Shown here piece after piece: positions 56,967-64,000 of a DNA stretch of 64,000 nt. Within the stretch, counting starts at the first letter, position 1. Each line of letters begins with the position of its first letter. A model generated the notes under the pieces. It saw only the letters and a list, made by a program, of their open reading frames with translations, was not told the origin of the DNA and did not search any database. This DNA is from Methylibium rhizosphaerae (GTDB lineage Bacteria > Pseudomonadota > Gammaproteobacteria > Burkholderiales > Burkholderiaceae_C): NCBI RefSeq assembly GCF_006386545.1, contig NZ_SWAR01000011.1, forward strand, positions 62,001 to 126,000, in the 5' to 3' direction. A program made the translations under genes and the position numbers.

Positions 56967-58457
56967 TCAAGCCGCCTTCAGTGACGGCAGCTTGGACACC
57001 AGGCGCAGGGATACGGTGAGCCCTTCGAGCTGGTAGTGCGGCCGCAGGAAGAACTTCGACGTGTAGTAGCCCGGGTTGCCTTCGACCTCCTCGACCACCA
57101 CCTCCGCCGCCGCGAGCGGCTTGCGTGCCTTGGTCTGCTCGGTCGAATGCGCCGGGTCGCCGTCGACGTAGTTCATGATCCAGTTCTGCAGCCAGCGCTG
57201 CATGTCGTCGCGTTCCTTGAACGAGCCGATCTTGTCGCGCACGATGCACTTGAGGTAGTGCGCGAAGCGGCAGGTCGCAAAGAGATACGGCAGGCGCGCT
57301 GCCAGGTTGGCGTTGGCGGTCGCGTCCGGGTCGTCGTACTCGAACGGCTTCTGCAGCGACTGCGCCCCGATGAAGGCGGCGAAGTCGGAGTTCTTGCGGT
57401 GCACCAGCGGCATGAAGCCGTTCTTGGCGAGTTCGGCCTCGCGGCGGTCGCTGATGGCGATCTCGGTGGGGCACTTCATGTCCACGCCGCCGTCGTCGGT
57501 GGGGAAGGTATGCGCCGGCAGGCCTTCGACCGCACCGCCCGACTCGATGCCGCGGATGCGCGAGCACCAGCCGTACATCTTGAACGAGCGGTTGATGTTG
57601 GTGGCCATCGCATAGGCGGCATTGGCCCAGGTGTACTTGTTGTGGTCCGCCGAGCCGGTCTCTTCCTCGAAGTCGAACTCCTCGACCGGGTTGGTGCGCG
57701 CGCCATACGGCAGGCGCGACAGGTAGCGCGGCATGGCCAGGCCGATGTAGCGGGCGTCGTCGGACTCGCGCAGCGAGCGCCAGGCCGCGTACTCGGGCGT
57801 GGTGAAGATCTTGGTCAGGTCGCGCGGGTTGGCGAGCTCCTGCCAGGAGTCCATCTGCATCACCGTGGGCGAGGCGCCGGTGATGAACGGCATGTGCGCG
57901 GCGGCGCACACCTTCGACATCTCTCCCAGCAGCTCCACGTCGGGCGGGCTCTGGTCGAAGTAGTAGTCGCCCACCATGCAGCCGAAGGGCTCGCCGCCGA
58001 ACTGGCCGTATTCCTCTTCGTAGACCTTCTTGAAGAGAGGACTCTGGTCCCAGGCAGTGCCCTTGTAGCGCTTGAGCGTCTTGCCGAGGTCCTGCTTGGA
58101 GATGTTCATCACCCGGATCTTCAGGAACTCGTCGGTCTCGGTGTTGTTGACCATGTAGTGCAGGCCGCGCCAGGCACCTTCGAGCTTCTGGAAGTCGGCG
58201 TGGTGCAGGATCTGGTTGATCTGGTCGGACAGCTTCTTGTCGATCGCGGCGATCATGGCCTCGATGGACTTCACCACGTCGGAGCCGATCAGCTGCGTCT
58301 GCGACAGCGCCTGGGCGGCCAGCGTCTGCACCGCCTGCTCGACCGCGCTCTTGGCCTCGTCGGTCTTGGGCTTGAACTCCTTCTGCAGCAACGACGCCAG
58401 CTCGTTGCCCTCCAGCGATACGCCCTCCAGGGCTTTCTGCTGTTCGGTCTCGGCCAT
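56967..58457 (-). CDS. tssC: TssC (VipB), T6SS sheath large subunit
   Basis: A 496-residue TssC. Conserved features: KLEGAWRGLHYMVNNTETDEFLKIRVMNISKQDL, EYGQFGGEPFGCMVGDYYFDQSPPDVELL, RFMPRL-type segment (AMPRYLSRLPYG), and the C-terminal WLQNWIMNYVDGDP. It pairs with TssB to build the contractile sheath. AGGAG upstream fixes ATG 58457. 32 bp after the tssB stop. Full length. Confidence 0.97.
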   Translation of the reverse strand: MAETEQQKALEGVSLEGNELASLLQKEFKPKTDEAKSAVEQAVQTLAAQALSQTQLIGSDVVKSIEAMIAAIDKKLSDQINQILHHADFQKLEGAWRGLHYMVNNTETDEFLKIRVMNISKQDLGKTLKRYKGTAWDQSPLFKKVYEEEYGQFGGEPFGCMVGDYYFDQSPPDVELLGEMSKVCAAAHMPFITGASPTVMQMDSWQELANPRDLTKIFTTPEYAAWRSLRESDDARYIGLAMPRYLSRLPYGARTNPVEEFDFEEETGSADHNKYTWANAAYAMATNINRSFKMYGWCSRIRGIESGGAVEGLPAHTFPTDDGGVDMKCPTEIAISDRREAELAKNGFMPLVHRKNSDFAAFIGAQSLQKPFEYDDPDATANANLAARLPYLFATCRFAHYLKCIVRDKIGSFKERDDMQRWLQNWIMNYVDGDPAHSTEQTKARKPLAAAEVVVEEVEGNPGYYTSKFFLRPHYQLEGLTVSLRLVSKLPSLKAA

Positions 58458-58489
58458 GGTTTTCTCCTGCTAGATCACTGAGGGGTCGG

Positions 58490-59005
58490 TCAAGCGGCGG
58501 GGGCGGCGCCCTCTTCGGGCTTCTTGCTGGCCGCCAGCGTCTGCAGGAGCGCCGGGTCGCTCAGCAGCTTGGAGATCAGCTCTTCGGCACCGGTCTTGCC
58601 GTCCATGTAGGTCACGAGGTTGGCCAGCTGCTGGCGCGCTTCGAGCAGCTTGTTCAACGCGTCGACCTTGCGCGCCACGGCGGCCGGCGAGAAGTCATCC
58701 ATGTTCTCGAAGGTGATGTCCACGCTGAGGTTGCCTTCGCCGGTGAGCGTGTTGGGCACCTGGAAGGCCACCCGCGGCTTCATCGCCTTCATGCGCGAGT
58801 CGAAGTTGTCGACGTCGACCTCGAGGAACTTGCGGTCGGCCACCGGCGGCAGCGGCTCGGCAGGCTTGCCCGACAGGTCGGCCAGCACCCCCATCACGAA
58901 GGGCAGCTGCACCTTCTTCTCGGCGCCATACAGCTCGACGTCGTATTCGATCTGCACGCGCGGCGCGCGGTTGCGGGCGATGAACTTCTGACTGCTGGTG
59001 GCCAT
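58490..59005 (-). CDS. tssB: TssB (VipA), T6SS sheath small subunit
   Basis: A 171-residue TssB: SSQKFIARNRAPRVQIEYDVELYGAEKKVQLPFVMGVLADLSG start, FLEVDVDNFDSRMKAMKPR, ENMDDFSPAAVARKV. Together with TssC it forms the sheath, and its N-terminal region is the contact point for TagJ in related systems. Starts 46 bp after the tssA stop, with a good AAGGAG site before the ATG. Confidence 0.96.
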   Translation of the reverse strand: MATSSQKFIARNRAPRVQIEYDVELYGAEKKVQLPFVMGVLADLSGKPAEPLPPVADRKFLEVDVDNFDSRMKAMKPRVAFQVPNTLTGEGNLSVDITFENMDDFSPAAVARKVDALNKLLEARQQLANLVTYMDGKTGAEELISKLLSDPALLQTLAASKKPEEGAAPAA

Positions 59006-59051
59006 GGTTGCTGCTCCTTGGAAGAACGCTCGGCTGGAATGAAGGCTCGGT

Positions 59052-60062
59052 CTATTCGCGGTCCACGCCCGCGATGTTCTCGACCTGAGACACGCCGTCT
59101 GGCGCGAGGTCGCGCATGATCTCGATGAAGTTCTTGGTCATGAGGCGGCGCGCACGGCGGATGAGCAGGGGCGCCGGGTTGCTGGGTTCGTTGCGCTCGA
59201 CCCATTCGCACACCTTGTCGAGCATGCGCACCACGTCTTCGCGCGTGCGGATGGCTCCGAGCCCCGCGGCCGCCGGCACACCCGGCGCAGCGCTGCCGTC
59301 CGGCGCCGCTTCCCCGGGTGGCGGGGCCGTCTCGGCCTGCAGGCGGTCGGCGAACGCGGCCAGTACCTGCGTCAACGCGCGCAAGGGCCGGAAGTCGGGC
59401 CCTGCCGCACCGCCCACGCGGTCGGTGATGGCCGCATCGATGCCCACCGCCGCGGCATGGGCCGATCGCAGCAGCTCGGTCAGGCCGGGCGCCTGTGCCA
59501 GCGCGGCCACGCCGCCCTGCACCACCGCTTCTTCGGAAGGCGCCGATTCGCCGGGACCGGGCTCGGCACGGCCGAGCGTCAACTCGACCGCGCGCACGGT
59601 GAGGCTTCCACGCGCCTCGCCAAGCCCGGCCATGCGCAGGTCCGCCAGGCCCTCGCCCGGGTGCACCAGGGGGGCCAGCGCATTCAGGCGCGCAGTGGGG
59701 TCGTTGTTGTCGCTGGCATCGAGCTGCGGATGCACATGCTCCCAGTGCTGCTCGAGCAGCCCCTGCACCAGCCGGAGGCCGGCGACCGCGCCCGCCAGCC
59801 CTTCGATGCGGGCGCCGCTGCGGGCCAGCCACACCGCCACCCGCAGGTCGCGCGTGCGAGCCGCCAGCGCCAGGGCCTGCTCGCGCACGGCCGGCCAGTC
59901 GGGGTCGGACGCGGCAATGATCGTGTCGCCGTACTGCTGCTCGGGCTTGGCGGTGCCAGCTTCCTGCAAGGCGAGGAAGGCAGCGTCGTACTCGAGGTCG
60001 GCACCGCACGGGGCATCGCCTCCCAGCGGTGACAGTAGCGACTCCAGATCGAAGTCAGGCAT
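59052..60062 (-). CDS. tssA: TssA, T6SS assembly cap/initiation protein
   Basis: A 336-residue TssA. The N-terminal ImpA domain reads LLSPLGGDAPCGADLEYDAAFLALQ and DWPAVREQALALAARTRDLRVAVWLARS. The C-terminal segment LIRRARRLMTKNFIEIMRDLAPDGVSQVENIAG is typical of short TssA proteins. It primes baseplate and tube/sheath growth. It is the first gene of the tssA-clpV operon, with a 17-bp T6SS element 60 bp upstream. The two-component kinase gene ends 136 bp upstream on the same strand. Confidence 0.93.
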   Translation of the reverse strand: MPDFDLESLLSPLGGDAPCGADLEYDAAFLALQEAGTAKPEQQYGDTIIAASDPDWPAVREQALALAARTRDLRVAVWLARSGARIEGLAGAVAGLRLVQGLLEQHWEHVHPQLDASDNNDPTARLNALAPLVHPGEGLADLRMAGLGEARGSLTVRAVELTLGRAEPGPGESAPSEEAVVQGGVAALAQAPGLTELLRSAHAAAVGIDAAITDRVGGAAGPDFRPLRALTQVLAAFADRLQAETAPPPGEAAPDGSAAPGVPAAAGLGAIRTREDVVRMLDKVCEWVERNEPSNPAPLLIRRARRLMTKNFIEIMRDLAPDGVSQVENIAGVDRE

Positions 60063-60104
60063 GCGCTTTTCCGAGCGTTTGTGTTGGCTTGGGGGACTCT
60101 AGAT

Positions 60105-60122
60105 GTGCCGCGGCGCCGGCAC
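60105..60122. repeat. GC-rich dyad beside the tssA element
   Basis: GTGCCG and CGGCAC flank a 6-base centre (perfect 6-bp arms), directly next to the 17-bp element at 60122. It could be a second operator or a terminator remnant for the kinase gene. Confidence 0.3.
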
Positions 60123-60138
60123 AGTGGTCGAAAGTCAC
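60122..60138 (-). promoter_or_regulatory. T6SS 17-bp upstream element, copy 4 (tssA operon)
   Basis: Plus-strand CAGTGGTCGAAAGTCAC; in the direction of tssA GTGACTTTCGACCACTG. It lies 60 bp before tssA, the first gene of the structural operon, in the 136-bp gap after the hybrid kinase gene. Confidence 0.6.
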
Positions 60139-60198
60139 TTCGGCCGGGGGGCCTCGTCAAACCGGGGGATGGGACGGCGGCGCGCGACAGCTGCTGCC

Positions 60199-62061
60199 CT
60201 ACGACACCAGCCCGCGCAGCACGTTGAGCAGCTTGCGCGGCTGCACGGGCTTGAACAGCACCGGGTGGCCGCTGTCGGTGGCGCGGCGCATCTCCTCGTG
60301 GGTGGTGTCGCCGGTGATCAGCACCGCCGGCACGGCATAGCCGCAGTGCCGGCGCACCGCGTCGATGACCGCGATGCCGTCGGGCCCCTGCCCCAGGTGC
60401 AGGTCCGACAGCACCAGGTCGGGCGGCAGCTCCAGCGCGCGCAGCGCCGCTTCGGCCTCCTCGAGCGACGCCGCGGCAACGGCCTGGTAGCCCCATTCCT
60501 GCAGCAGGACGGACAGGCCCTCGCGGATCGGCTCCTCGTCGTCGATGACGAGCACGGTGCGCGGCTGCAGCGCCGGCAGCGGCACGGTGTCGGCCGCGGC
60601 AGTCACGTTCTGGATCTCGGCCAGCCCGCCGAGCGCGATGGCCACGCGGAACATGGTGCCGCGCCCCGGCTGCGAAGCGACGGTGAGGCCGTGGCCCAGC
60701 AGCCGCGCCAGCCGCTTGACGATGGCCAGCCCCATGCCCAGGCCCTGCGCGCGCGATCGCTCGCCGCGGCCGGCCTGGTAGAACTCGTCGAACACCCTGG
60801 GCAGGTCGGCCGCCCCGATGCCGACGCCGGTGTCCCAGACCTCCACATTGATATGCGTGCTGGTGGTGCGCGCCACCACCACGATGCCGCCCTCGCGGGT
60901 GTACTTGATGGCGTTCTGGATGAGGTTGCCCAGGATGCGCTCGAGCAGCTGCGGGTCGCTGCTGACCGACTTGCCGCCCGGCGAGAAGCGCAGCCCCAGC
61001 CCGGCCAGTTCTGCCTGCCCGGCGAAGTGCATGTGCAGGCGCCGGAACAGGTCGCGCAGCGGGAAGTGCTGGATGTTCGGGTCGATGGTGCCGGCGTCCA
61101 GCCGCGAGACATCGAGCATCGCGTTGAACGAGCGGTCCAGCCCGTCGATCGAGCGCATCACGTTGCGCACCACCGGCTCCTCGGGCGACCCCTGCAGCCG
61201 CTTCTCGAGCGTGGCGGCGAACAGCCCCAGCGCATGCACCGGCTGGCGCAGGTCGTGGCTCGCGATGGCCAGGAAGCGGCTCTTCTCCTGGTCGGCGCGG
61301 ATGGCCTGGTCGCGCTCGGCCTCGGCGGCCCGGATGCGGTCGTCGCGTTCGATCAGCGCGCGGGCCATGTTGTGCCAGGCGCGCCTGCGCAACACCGAAA
61401 GGGCCGCCGCCGCCAGGGCCAGCAGCGTCAGTCCCAGGACCACCGGCCGGGGCCACCACTGCGCCTCCTCCAGCCACAGCGCCAGCGCCGGAGACAGCGG
61501 CAGCGCCGCCGCCACGCCGGCCTGCACCCGCAGCGGCGCAAGGCTGGCGGCCGCCACGAGGGAGAGGCCGGCCAGCAGCAGCGTGAGCAGCTCCTGCTGC
61601 GGCTGCTGCACAAAGCCCGGCAGCCAGGGCGCCAGCGCCAGCCATGCCAGCCCGTGCGCGCCCAGCCAGCGGTAGGCGCGCCGCAGCCGGCGCGTATCGC
61701 CGGCAACGCGGGCCCGGCGCCGCAGCACCCAGGGGATGGCAGCCCAGGCGAGGCCGGCGGCCAGGGTGCAGACGGCCCAGACGGTGCGCGCAGCGCTTGC
61801 CGGCGCCACCAGCACCGCACCCATCCACACCATCGCCGCCATGGCCTGCACCACAGGGGAAGCGTCGATCACCGCATGCACCGCCGCATCGCGCAGCCGG
61901 CGCTCGATGGCACGCCGCTCGGAACGCTGGGGATCGAAGGCATCGGTGTCGCCGCGGCCGGCGACACCATTGACGGCCACAAAGGTGGCCCGCGGCTCGC
62001 TGCTCGCGTGGGCAGGCGTGTCGAGCGTTTCGGGCGGGACCTGCGGCGGTGGGGTGGTCAC
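60199..62061 (-). CDS. Hybrid sensor histidine kinase with multi-helix membrane domain
   Basis: A 620-residue kinase. The N-terminal 230 residues contain about six membrane helices without a clear named sensor domain. Then come a HisKA H-box with His269 in LAIASHDLRQPVHALGLF, HATPase (N box near 382-387, DTGVGIG at 410-416, GLGMGLAIVKRL) and a receiver domain with Asp553 in DLVLSDLHLGQGPDG. HDLRQPxHAL is the variant found in hybrid kinases paired with NarL-type regulators. The ATG overlaps the stop of the response-regulator gene (ATGA). The pair sits directly upstream of the tssA operon, so control of T6SS is possible but not shown. Confidence 0.9.
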   Translation of the reverse strand: MTTPPPQVPPETLDTPAHASSEPRATFVAVNGVAGRGDTDAFDPQRSERRAIERRLRDAAVHAVIDASPVVQAMAAMVWMGAVLVAPASAARTVWAVCTLAAGLAWAAIPWVLRRRARVAGDTRRLRRAYRWLGAHGLAWLALAPWLPGFVQQPQQELLTLLLAGLSLVAAASLAPLRVQAGVAAALPLSPALALWLEEAQWWPRPVVLGLTLLALAAAALSVLRRRAWHNMARALIERDDRIRAAEAERDQAIRADQEKSRFLAIASHDLRQPVHALGLFAATLEKRLQGSPEEPVVRNVMRSIDGLDRSFNAMLDVSRLDAGTIDPNIQHFPLRDLFRRLHMHFAGQAELAGLGLRFSPGGKSVSSDPQLLERILGNLIQNAIKYTREGGIVVVARTTSTHINVEVWDTGVGIGAADLPRVFDEFYQAGRGERSRAQGLGMGLAIVKRLARLLGHGLTVASQPGRGTMFRVAIALGGLAEIQNVTAAADTVPLPALQPRTVLVIDDEEPIREGLSVLLQEWGYQAVAAASLEEAEAALRALELPPDLVLSDLHLGQGPDGIAVIDAVRRHCGYAVPAVLITGDTTHEEMRRATDSGHPVLFKPVQPRKLLNVLRGLVS

Positions 62062-62747
62062 CTGAACAGGCTGATCATGTGCGAGCGCGACTTCACGTCC
62101 AGCGCCAGCAGCAGCGACGACACGTAGTTCTTCACCGTGCCGAGCGACAACCCCATGGAGTTGCTGATCTCCTGGTTGGTGCAGCCCGACAGCACGAGTT
62201 CGAGGATCTCGAGATGGCGCGGGCCCAGTTCAGCCACGCGGTCGTACATGGCCGACGACGGGAACCGCGGGAACAGCGCACTGTTGGGCGCCAGTGCACG
62301 CGCCTCGGGGCTGCCCTGCGGCCACAGCAGCGCCGCCAGCGTGGTGCGCATCTCGGACATCATGGCGCCCTTGGGCACGTAGCCCGCGGCTCCCAGCGCC
62401 CGGGCCTGGCGCACCACGAATTCGTCCTGCGTGCCGCTGAACACCGCGACCCGCGCGGTCGGATGCGCCTGGATGAACTGCCGCAGGCCCTGAAGGCCCT
62501 TGCAGTCGGCCAGGTTGAGGTCGAGCAGCACCGCATCGACGTTGCCTTCGCGGGTGTAGATGTCGAGCGCCTCCTGCAGCGAGCTGGCCTCGAGCCAGTC
62601 GATCCGCACGCCCTGCAGCTCGGTGTAGAGGGTCTTGACGCCGAAGCGCACCAGCTCGTGGTCGTCGACCAGCAGCACCTTGCGGGACTGGCCCGATCCG
62701 GAACCGGCCGACGAGGCGTCGGCACGTTGTGTGGCAGTCGCAAGCAT
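62058..62747 (-). CDS. NarL/LuxR-type response regulator
   Basis: A 229-residue response regulator. Receiver domain: VLLVDDHELVRFGV and phospho-acceptor Asp76 in AVLLDLNLADCKG, then VPKGAMMSEM with the conserved Lys. C-terminal LuxR helix-turn-helix (about 160-225): LGPRHLEILELVLSGCTNQEISNSMGLSLGTVKNYVSSLLLAL. AGAGGAGGG lies 4 bp before ATG 62747. It overlaps the hybrid kinase gene and presumably receives phosphate from it. It is the first gene of the two-gene operon and divergent from the Mn-riboswitch/TMEM165 gene. Confidence 0.92.
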   Translation of the reverse strand: MLATATQRADASSAGSGSGQSRKVLLVDDHELVRFGVKTLYTELQGVRIDWLEASSLQEALDIYTREGNVDAVLLDLNLADCKGLQGLRQFIQAHPTARVAVFSGTQDEFVVRQARALGAAGYVPKGAMMSEMRTTLAALLWPQGSPEARALAPNSALFPRFPSSAMYDRVAELGPRHLEILELVLSGCTNQEISNSMGLSLGTVKNYVSSLLLALDVKSRSHMISLFR

Positions 62748-62958
62748 GGAGCCCTCCTCTGATTGACACCTCCGCGCCGCAGGAACTACGGTACGAACGC
62801 GAGGACACACTTGTCTGGTGAAGCGGCGATCTTAGGCCTGGCACGTGACGGATGCACCCATTCAACCCTGGGAAGGAGGGAATTTCCCCCAAAGAGGGGA
62901 CGGCACGCCATTCGCCTGCGGCGGGCCGCGCGCCGGCTGGCGCTACACTCGCGCCTTC

Positions 62959-63143
62959 GTCATTGGGGAGTAGCCGCCCTGCATGCTTGCAGGGGCCTGC
63001 GTCAACACACTTGGCGCCCCAGCCCGGGGAGCCATGGCGCCGGCAGCAGCCCGACCGGAAGGCCCGTCAGAGTGCCTTCCCGCCGCCTGGCAAGACCTTT
63101 GACTGCACAGCTTCCTTCGTTGGGCCGGGGAAGCGGTGCAGTC
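62959..63143 (+). ncRNA. yybP-ykoY (manganese) riboswitch with expression-platform hairpin
   Basis: Conserved yybP-ykoY segments occur in order: GGGGAGTAGCC (62965-62975), GCGTCAACACACTTGG (around 62999-63014), and GGCAAGACCTTTGAC (63089-63103). A P1 stem can form between GTCATTGG (62959-62966) and CCTTTGAC (63096-63103). A second hairpin, GACTGCAC-A-GCTTCC with GGAAGC-G-GTGCAGTC (63101-63143), shares bases with P1 and sequesters the GGGGAAG at 63127-63133. Stabilising P1 on Mn would free this purine stretch, an on-switch. TACACT (62944-62949) is a likely -10 box; the transcript would begin just before the aptamer. It controls the TMEM165-type gene. Confidence 0.87.
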
Positions 63144-63177
63144 ATGGTGTTCCTGCGGCCCTTGGACTCCCTCTCTC

Positions 63178-63753
63178 GTGGAAGCTTTCTTCATTTCGAC
63201 CGGCCTGGTCGCCCTCGGCGAAATGGGCGACAAGACGCAGCTGCTGGCCATGCTGCTGGCGGTCCGCTTTCGGCGCCCCTTGCCCATCGTCGCCGGCGTC
63301 CTCGTGGCCACCCTGGCCAACCATGCAGCCGCCGGCTTCCTGGGCGGCTGGGTCGCCAAGGCGCTGGGGCCCGACACGCTGCGCTGGATCATCGGCTGCT
63401 CCTTCATCGCCATGGCCGCCTGGATGATGGTGCCGGACCGGATCGACGACGACCGTGCCGAAACGGCCTCGCGCTTCGGCGTGTTCGGCACCACGCTGGT
63501 GGCCTTTTTCCTCGCCGAGATGGGCGACAAGACGCAGGTCGCCACGGTGGCGCTCGCCGCACGCTACCCCGACCTGCTGGCCGTGGTGGCCGGCACCACG
63601 CTGGGCATGATGCTGGCCAACGTGCCGGCGGTCTACCTGGGCGAGCGCGTTGCCGCCAAGGTGCCGATGCAGCTGGTGCACGGCATCGCGGCGCTGATCT
63701 TCGCGGCGCTGGGAGTGGCCACCCTGCTCGCAGCGGGCAGCCTGCCGGGCTGA
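63178..63753 (+). CDS. TMEM165/GDT1 family membrane transporter (putative Mn exporter)
   Basis: A 191-residue protein with six membrane helices and the two family motifs E-x-G-D-K-(S/T): LGEMGDKTQL (first half) and LAEMGDKTQV (second half), the inverted-repeat signature of TMEM165/GDT1 (UPF0016) cation transporters. Bacterial members export manganese. The Mn-responsive yybP-ykoY riboswitch directly upstream agrees. GTG 63178 matches the conserved start (VEAFFISTGLVAL). GTG 63136 is an in-frame alternative inside the switch hairpin. ATG 63144 has the best spaced purine-rich site but is out of frame. Confidence 0.9.
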   Translation: MEAFFISTGLVALGEMGDKTQLLAMLLAVRFRRPLPIVAGVLVATLANHAAAGFLGGWVAKALGPDTLRWIIGCSFIAMAAWMMVPDRIDDDRAETASRFGVFGTTLVAFFLAEMGDKTQVATVALAARYPDLLAVVAGTTLGMMLANVPAVYLGERVAAKVPMQLVHGIAALIFAALGVATLLAAGSLPG

Positions 63754-63873
63754 CGCCAAGGCAGCCCCGATCACCGGACGGCCCCTGCCGCACAGGGCAA
63801 AAACGAAACGGCCTCCCGGCTGATGCACAATGCGCGCCGCCCAATCCAGGGTGAAGTTTGAGAAACAAACCGA

Positions 63874-64000
63874 ATGAACAAGGCTGAACTGGTCGAGCTG
63901 ATCGCCGGCAAACATGAACTGAGCAAGGCTGAAGCAGGCCGCATCCTCGGCACCGTGCTGGACGCCGTGGTGACCACCGTGAAGAAGGGCGGCACCGTTG
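63874..64000 (+). CDS. hup: HU family DNA-binding protein, 3' end outside window
   Basis: The first 42 residues, MNKAELVELIAGKHELSKAE..., are a clear HU/IHF N-terminal helix pair (GRILGTVLDAVVTTVKKGG). HU bends and packs DNA. The gene runs off the window end. The 120-bp gap after the TMEM165-type gene has no strong terminator or promoter that I can name. Confidence 0.93.
   Translation, partial: MNKAELVELIAGKHELSKAEAGRILGTVLDAVVTTVKKGGTV

Noticed and set aside
62763-63854. 363-codon frame across the riboswitch and the TMEM165 gene
   Set aside because: It runs through the structured leader and out of frame across a conserved membrane protein; Arg/Pro-rich with no domain.

Overview
The window is high-GC DNA with dense, overlapping genes. 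It most likely comes from a Burkholderiales betaproteobacterium of the Rubrivivax/Leptothrix/Azohydromonas type. The grounds are gene content (PEP-CTERM protein, type IV pilus pilE-fimT-pilVWX-pilY1 operon, DUF4150/DUF2169 effector module, a yybP-ykoY-controlled TMEM165 gene, HU) and base composition; the genus is an inference. No tRNA, rRNA or CRISPR array was seen.

The window is dominated by a type VI secretion system (T6SS) split into three blocks. (1) 1-5.1 kb, plus strand: 3' part of tssM, tagF and an unknown gene. tssJ, tssK and tssL are not in the window and may lie upstream. (2) 23.9-37.4 kb: a regulatory and envelope block with a PP2C phosphatase, the FHA protein TagH, a TIGR02270-type HEAT-repeat protein, two transmembrane Ser/Thr kinases, an OmpA-like lipoprotein, and three further lipoproteins (LysM, TPR, LysM-like plus polysaccharide deacetylase). 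A stand-alone ribA sits among them. (3) 38.5-60.1 kb, minus strand: tssA-tssB-tssC-hcp-hcp-tagJ-tssE-tssF-tssG-clpV, a TPR/methyltransferase, a glycine-zipper protein with a DUF7079 partner, then vgrG and an effector module. The module runs vgrG, DUF6484, DUF2169, ketosynthase-fold protein, DUF4150 PAAR, candidate nuclease toxin, and two related candidate immunity proteins. It ends at a decayed IS21-family insertion.

Between blocks 1 and 2 lie about 18.7 kb without T6SS genes: a PEP-CTERM protein, a substrate-binding protein/hybrid kinase pair, an HTH regulator, a beta-propeller protein, a DUF899 protein, a membrane protein, katG, and the pilus operon with a TonB-C-like gene at its end. After tssA come a NarL-type response regulator and a hybrid kinase, a Mn-type riboswitch with a TMEM165/GDT1 transporter, and the start of an HU gene cut by the window end.

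The strongest unexplained signal is a 17-bp element, CARTGNNCGAAAGTCAY on the plus strand. It occurs four times, always in one orientation, 33-78 bp upstream of the start codons of tssA, kinase 1, the TIGR02270 gene and tagH. This suggests one regulator for the scattered T6SS operons. Second is the ketosynthase-fold protein, which appears to lack the whole Cys-His-His catalytic triad and so is probably a structural or adaptor pseudoenzyme. Third is a roughly 155-residue domain present three times in the two candidate immunity genes.
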